A stretch of DNA of 54,572 nt from an uncultured Prevotellaceae bacterium. GTDB lineage: Bacteria; Bacteroidota; Bacteroidia; Bacteroidales; Bacteroidaceae. The translations under genes and the position numbers were made by a program. This document shows, piece after piece, positions 50,198-54,572 of the stretch. The stretch spans positions 1 to 54,572 of the forward strand of contig CADBHI010000008.1 of NCBI GenBank assembly GCA_902794405.1. The letters run 5' to 3'. Below the pieces are notes generated by a model. The model was not told the origin of the DNA. It saw only the letters and a list, made by a program, of their open reading frames with translations, and searched no databases. How positions within the stretch are numbered: position 1 is the stretch's first letter; every line of letters starts with the position of its first letter.

Positions 50198-51940
50198 ACA
50201 AAATACAGGAACAACGACCTGGATGAAACGGTTGCACAACTGGCGTGTGGAGCACGTCAGCGACCGGATGTTTCTGATTATCCTGGCGCTCATCGTGGGC
50301 TTCTTTGCCGCTGTGGCCGCCTATACGCTCCACAGCATCATCAACCTGATTGTGGCGCTGCTCACCAGTTCGTTCTCGAAGTCGTCGGCCAACTGGCTCT
50401 ATCTGGTTTATCCCGTGGTGGGCATCTACCTGACGTCGCTCTTCGTACGCTATATTGTGCGCGACAATATCTCTCACGGTATCACTCGCATTCTGTGGGC
50501 CATCTCGTCGAACAAGTCGAGACTCAAGTCCCACAACTGCTGGTCGTCGGTCATTGCCTCGGCCATCACTATCGGCTTCGGCGGCTCCGTAGGTGCCGAG
50601 GCGCCCATCGTGCTGACAGGTTCTGCCATTGGCTCGAACCTCGGACAGTTGTTCCACCTCGACCGCAAGACGCTGATGACGTTGGTGGGCTGCGGTGCTG
50701 CAGGAGCTATTGCGGGCATCTTCAAGGCCCCCATCGCCGGACTCGTATTCACCCTTGAGGTGCTGCTCATCGACATGACCATGTCGTCGCTACTGCCCAT
50801 CCTCGTGAGCTGTGTGACTGCCACCTGCTTTACCTACATCTTCAGCGGCGACGCGGCCCTCTTCACATTCCACCTCGACAATGAGTGGGGCGTTCAACGC
50901 ATTCCCGCTTGTCTGCTCCTTGGCATCACCTGTGGCTTAGTGTCGCTCTACTTCATCAGGGCGATGGGCTTTGCCGAGGGCATCTTTGCGCGCTACAAGG
51001 ACAGACCCTATCTGCGACTGGCCATCGGCGGCTCCATGTTGAGCCTGCTCATCTTCCTTTTCCCTGCGCTCTTTGGCGAGGGCTATTCCAGTATCAATCT
51101 GCTGCTTAATGGCAAGACCGAGGCCGACTGGAACCAGATACTCAACAATTCACTCTTCGCTGGGCAGGCTGCTATGCTCATTCCCTACCTGGCCATGGTG
51201 CTGCTGTTCAAGGTGTTTGCCACATCGGCCACCAATGGCGGTGGCGGTTGCGGTGGAACATTCGCACCCTCGTTGTTCATTGGATGCTTCACGGGCTTCC
51301 TCTTTTCACGCCTGTGGAACCTCGAGCAGGTGGGTCGGGGGTTATGCACGCCCCGCTGACAGGCATCTTCCTCATTGCCGAACTCACGGGTGGCTACAGC
51401 TTGCTGCTGCCGCTGATGATCGTGTCGGTCAGCTCTTATCTCACCATCATCATCTTTGAGCCTCACAGCATCTACGGCTCGCGGCTGGCCAAGGAGGGCA
51501 AGCTACTGACTCATCATACCGACCACGCCGTGCTCACGCTGATGAACCTCGAATCGGTTATTGACCGCGACTACATGGCGGTGGAGGCCGGCACCGAGCT
51601 GGGACAGATCGTGAATCAGGTGAGCCGCAGTCGCAACCGGGTGCTGCCCGTGCTCGATGGCGCTGGTACCCTGCTCGGCGAGGTCGACATTGTGCACATC
51701 CGAAAGGTGCTGTTCCGTATCGAGCTCTACCATCATTTCACCGCCGCACAGCTCATGGAGGAGCCTGTGGCAACGCTGCTCGACACGGCCCCGATGTCCA
51801 GCGTCATGAAGACCTTTGAGCGTACTGGGGCCGAATGGCTGCCCGTGGTCGACACGAGCAACCACCTGAAGGGCTACATCTCGCGTCAGCGCCTCTATAC
51901 CTTATATCGTAAGATGGTGCACGACATGAGCGAAGACTAA
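50187..51940 (+). pseudogene. ClC-type chloride channel with CBS domains, frameshifted
   Basis: The first frame (50187-51359) gives a normal ClC start with GFGGSVGAEAPIV (selectivity motif), GCGAAGAIAGIFKAPIAGLV and GCGGTFAPSLFIGCFTGFL, then breaks after WNLEQVG into a short tail. The second frame continues with SGVMHAPLTGIFLIAELTGG and two CBS-like segments to 51940. In relatives about 25 more residues lie between these pieces, so an out-of-frame deletion of roughly 75 bases at about 51330-51340 is the simplest reading. It is either a real lesion or an assembly gap. Confidence 0.8.
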
Positions 51941-51961
51941 CGAATAATTGACGAATTGACA

Positions 51962-52874
51962 ATGACGAAAGAAGACCTGAGAATCGTGTTTATGGGAACG
52001 CCGGATGGCGGTGGTGACACAGCCCGACAAACCCGTAGGGCGCCACGGAAGTGTGCTGCAGCCCTCGGCCGTGAAGCAGTATGCCCTGGAACACGGATTG
52101 CCCGTGCTCCAGCCTGAAAAGATGAAAGACCCAGAGTTCGTCGAGCAGCTGCGCTCGTATGAGGCTAACCTGCAAGTGGTTGTCGCTTTCCGCATGCTGC
52201 CCGAGGTGGTGTGGGACATGCCCCGCTATGGCACCTTCAACGTGCATGCCGCCCTGTTGCCGCAGTATCGTGGCGCGGCACCTATCAACTGGGCCGTCAT
52301 TAACGGAGAGACCGAGACGGGCGTCACGACGTTCTTCCTGGACCATGACATCGATACGGGTCGCATCATTATGCAGCTGCCCTTTGCCATTCCCGACACG
52401 GCCGACGTGGAGTACGTCTACGACGGCCTCATGCATCTCGGAGCCGACATCTGCCTGCAAACCCTCGACCGCATCCTCGCGGCTGACGGTTTCCCCGTCA
52501 GCATCCCCCAACAGGAATCCTACGAGCTGAAACCCGCTCCAAAGATCTTCAAGGAGACCTGCGAGGTCAACTGGAACCTTCCCTCGAAGCGCGTCTACGA
52601 CTTCGTGCGCGGCCTCAGTCCCTATCCTGGAGCCTGGACAACACTCGTCAGTCCCGACGGTAAGGAGACGGTGCTGAAGCTATTCCGTACCACCAAGACC
52701 ACCCAGCCTACCTGTGGGGTAGGGCACATCGTGGCCGACCGCAAGCACCTGTACATAGGAACTGCCGACCATCTGCTGCAGATTGACGAGCTACAGTTAG
52801 CAGGCAAGAAACGCATGGATGCCACCGCCTTTCTCAACGGTATGAAAGAAATCGAAAATTTTATTGCTAAGTGA
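51962..52874 (+). pseudogene. fmt: Methionyl-tRNA formyltransferase, frameshifted near the start
   Basis: The gene starts normally (MTKEDLRIVFMGTP, 51962-52003) and then shifts frame; from 52005 the rest is intact: AVVTQPDKPVGRHGSVLQPS, the catalytic FNVHAALLPQYRGAAPINWA and ITDTADV-like later parts. In relatives about 18 residues (FAVESL... to YNVV) lie between TP and AVVTQPDKP, so an internal out-of-frame deletion of roughly 50-55 bases is likely. Translation could restart at the ATG at 52005, but the folate-binding N-terminal strand would be lost. Fmt is needed for efficient initiation, so an assembly error should be considered first. Confidence 0.8.
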
Positions 52875-52942
52875 CATAATAAATTGGTAGGCTGCTCCGT
52901 TTAATTAGTATAAACGAAAATCGTAATTAAACTCTGTTGCCT

Positions 52943-53086
52943 ATGCAAATATCTACTCAGCAAATTATTGACGTAGTCGCTTCCATGAGTGAAGGACTGA
53001 AACCGAGCGAGAAGACGCTCAATCTGATTAGGGATTTCGCTTATTCCTATCGTGTGAACAACGGTCAAGCATATTGTTTGAACTAA
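52943..53086 (+). CDS. Small ORF of 47 codons between fmt and rpe
   Basis: MQISTQQIIDVVASMSEGLK continues to NNGQAYCLN and stops 13 bases before rpe. The composition (SEGLKPSEKTLNLIRDFAYS) looks like a helical protein, not random sequence. It may be translated with rpe. No function can be assigned. Confidence 0.55.
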   Translation: MQISTQQIIDVVASMSEGLKPSEKTLNLIRDFAYSYRVNNGQAYCLN

Positions 53087-53099
53087 ATCGAATTCTGAA

Positions 53100-53747
53100 A
53101 TGGCATTGGTTTCTCCATCGTTGCTTGCAGCCGACTTCCTGCATCTCGACCGCGATATTGAAATGATTAACCGTAGTGAGGCCGACTGGCTCCACCTCGA
53201 CGTCATGGACGGCGTCTTCGTGCCCAACATCTCATTCGGATTCCCTGTGCTCGAGGCCGTGGCTTCACTCTGCAAGAAACCCCTCGACGTGCACTACATG
53301 ATAGTGAAGCCTGAGCGCTATATCAAGCAGACGGCCAAGCTTGGCGCCATGATGATGAACGTTCACTTCGAGGCCTGTGACCACCTGCACCGCACGGTAC
53401 AGGAGATTCATGATGCCGGCATGAAGGCTGGCGTCACTCTGAATCCCGCCACGCCCGTCTCGATGCTCGAGGACATTATATGCGACGTTGAAATGGTACT
53501 CCTGATGAGCGTCAATCCCGGATTCGGCGGTCAGACCTTCATCGAGAACACCCTCAAGAAAGTCCGTCAGCTTCGGCAGCTCATTGCCCAGAGTGGCAGC
53601 AAGGCCCTCATCGAGGTTGATGGTGGCGTGCAGGGTGAGACAGCTCCAAAGCTTATAGAGGCTGGTGTCGACGTTCTCGTCTCTGGCAGCTACATCTTCA
53701 AGAGCCCCACGCCTGAGCAGACCATCCACAATCTCCGCAGCCTGTAA
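53100..53747 (+). CDS. rpe: Ribulose-phosphate 3-epimerase
   Basis: The 215-residue TIM barrel has SPSLLAADFLHLDRDIEMI, WLHLDVMDGVFVPNISFG (metal His/Asp), LDVHYMIVKPE, LLMSVNPGFGGQTFI, and IEVDGGVQ. It interconverts ribulose- and xylulose-5-phosphate in the pentose phosphate pathway. Confidence 0.95.
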   Translation: MALVSPSLLAADFLHLDRDIEMINRSEADWLHLDVMDGVFVPNISFGFPVLEAVASLCKKPLDVHYMIVKPERYIKQTAKLGAMMMNVHFEACDHLHRTVQEIHDAGMKAGVTLNPATPVSMLEDIICDVEMVLLMSVNPGFGGQTFIENTLKKVRQLRQLIAQSGSKALIEVDGGVQGETAPKLIEAGVDVLVSGSYIFKSPTPEQTIHNLRSL

Positions 53748-53756
53748 CGACTAAAA

Positions 53757-53822
53757 GTTTGCCCGGAGTAAACTCGGAGTTTGCCCGGAGTAAAAGGGGA
53801 GTTTGCCCGGAGTAAACTCTGG
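53757..53822. repeat. Three tandem 22-bp units with GTTT/AAAC hairpins
   Basis: Units start at 53757, 53779 and 53801 with GTTTGCCCGGAGTAAAC (units 1 and 3) or GTTTGCCCGGAGTAAAA (unit 2). They lie between the convergent rpe and sigma-factor genes. Confidence 0.9.
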
Positions 53823-53854
53823 GTGTGCTGACGTGGGCTGATGTTAGTGGTAAG

Positions 53855-54454
53855 TTAGTATTCCAAAGCGAGTTCAATCTGGTGTTCCTTCGCCATTTTG
53901 CGGAGGTTCATCAGAGCGTAGCGCATACGGCCCAGCGAGGTGTTGATGCTGACGCCCGTGAGCTTGGCAATCTCCTTGAACGAAAGTTGCTGGTAGTAGC
54001 GCATGAAGACCACTTCGCGCTGTGGGGCGGGCAGGGCCTCCATCATGCGCTTGACGTCCTGCTTCACCTGCTCGTTCACGATTTCGCTTTCGCGGTAGCT
54101 GTCGCACACCTCTTCGCCCTGCAGGTTGCTCAGGTTGTTGTCATCAGCCAGGTCTACCACGTGGTCGCTTTTGAGTGCGCGGTACCAGTCCATGATGGCG
54201 TTGTGGGCTATACGCGTCAGCCAAAACATGAACTTGCCCGAGTCGGTGTAGCGTCCCTCGTGCAGCTTGGTAATCACTTTGACGAATGTTTCCTGAAAGA
54301 TGTCGTTGGCTATGTCTTCGTTGCGTACAACAAAAACGATATAAGCATAAATCTTCGACTGGGTTCTTTCTAATAACTCGTCAAATGCTTTATTGTTTCC
54401 TCCTATGTAAAGTAATGCCAACTGCTCGTTGGTCATTCCCTCAAATTCCTTCAT
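53855..54454 (-). CDS. ECF-type RNA polymerase sigma factor
   Basis: The 199-residue product has region 2 (AFDELLERTQSKIYAYIVFV, DIANDIFQETFVKVITKL, FMFWLTRIAHNAIMDWYR) and region 4 (LPAPQREVVFMRYYQQLSFK, then EIAKLTGVSINTSLGRMRYA). No anti-sigma gene is adjacent. It may be a general sigma-70-like ECF of Bacteroidota. The 5' leader from the promoter at 54541 is about 80 bases. Confidence 0.93.
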   Translation of the reverse strand: MKEFEGMTNEQLALLYIGGNNKAFDELLERTQSKIYAYIVFVVRNEDIANDIFQETFVKVITKLHEGRYTDSGKFMFWLTRIAHNAIMDWYRALKSDHVVDLADDNNLSNLQGEEVCDSYRESEIVNEQVKQDVKRMMEALPAPQREVVFMRYYQQLSFKEIAKLTGVSINTSLGRMRYALMNLRKMAKEHQIELALEY

Positions 54455-54540
54455 ATTGGTTACTTATTTGTTATGAAGTATTTTTGTTTCGATAGGCAAT
54501 AAAGTTTAAGTTTAGGAGTTATTATTAATTGATATCGCTG

Positions 54541-54572
54541 CAAAAGTAGACAAAATAATTAAAATAACCAAA
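54541..54572 (-). promoter_or_regulatory. Promoter of the ECF sigma factor gene
   Basis: TACTTTTG (54548-54541, minus strand) and TTTG (54572-54569), exactly 20 bases apart, at the window's right edge; start near 54534. Confidence 0.75.

Overview
The window looks like a chromosomal segment of a Bacteroidales bacterium, most probably Prevotella-like. The reasons are the many -7 elements of the form TAnnTTTG (several with a TTTG at -33 exactly 20 bases away), the VirE-like primase with a BT4734-type N-terminus, the HU-like protein, DUF4492 in front of cydAB, an LruC/DUF4842-type lipoprotein, ribonuclease Y, a bifunctional DAHP synthase/chorismate mutase, and a phosphoglycerate-mutase-like protein in the place of homoserine kinase.

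Region 1 (1-8160) is accessory and repeat-rich. It holds a partial HU-like gene, a REP-associated tyrosine transposase (RAYT) with in-frame 27-bp repeats, a VirE-like primase/helicase bracketed by palindromes, two unknown genes, a HepT-MntA toxin-antitoxin pair, and an antitoxin followed by an internally shortened RelE-like remnant. G-rich REP-like palindromes sit between these genes and also appear at 13.0, 44.4 and 45.5 kb. Region 2 (8185-16222) is housekeeping: DUF721/DciA-like and recF leftward; then a TPR membrane protein, ribH, a FucP-type transporter, xth, an unknown gene, zapB-like, zapA and rny rightward.

Region 3 (16304-27292) is the most distinctive. It is a tightly spaced cluster encoding a membrane phosphatase (SpoIIE/RsbU type) fused to an RsbW-like ATPase, a STAS antagonist, an outer-membrane porin-like protein and a 2389-residue dimodular NRPS (C-A-T-C-A-T-R). 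The reductase should release an aldehyde or alcohol, so a dipeptide aldehyde or a derived pyrazinone is a reasonable inference. Control through partner switching is suggested only by gene context.

Region 4 (27308-38726) carries the threonine operon (thrA, PGM-like homoserine kinase candidate, thrC), cysK with an upstream 20-bp palindrome, an LruC-type lipoprotein, a LuxR-type response regulator and metY. Region 5 (38973-46401) carries DUF4492-cydA-cydB and then the aromatic operon pheA, aminotransferase, DAHP synthase/chorismate mutase and tyrA. A 21-codon leader peptide with five Tyr and three Phe codons among residues 7-15, followed by mutually exclusive hairpins, precedes this operon and is a clear attenuator. 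Region 6 (46430-54572) carries a second SpoIIE-type phosphatase with a TPR sensor, a Sua5-like gene, a YhiN-like flavoprotein, a chloride channel gene and fmt (both interrupted by frameshifting internal deletions, real or from assembly), a 47-residue ORF, rpe and an ECF sigma factor.

Three intergenic loci (5.8, 36.5 and 53.8 kb) hold different sequences with the same architecture: tandem 22-bp units that each start with GTTT and carry a complementary AAA(C) near base 14-18.
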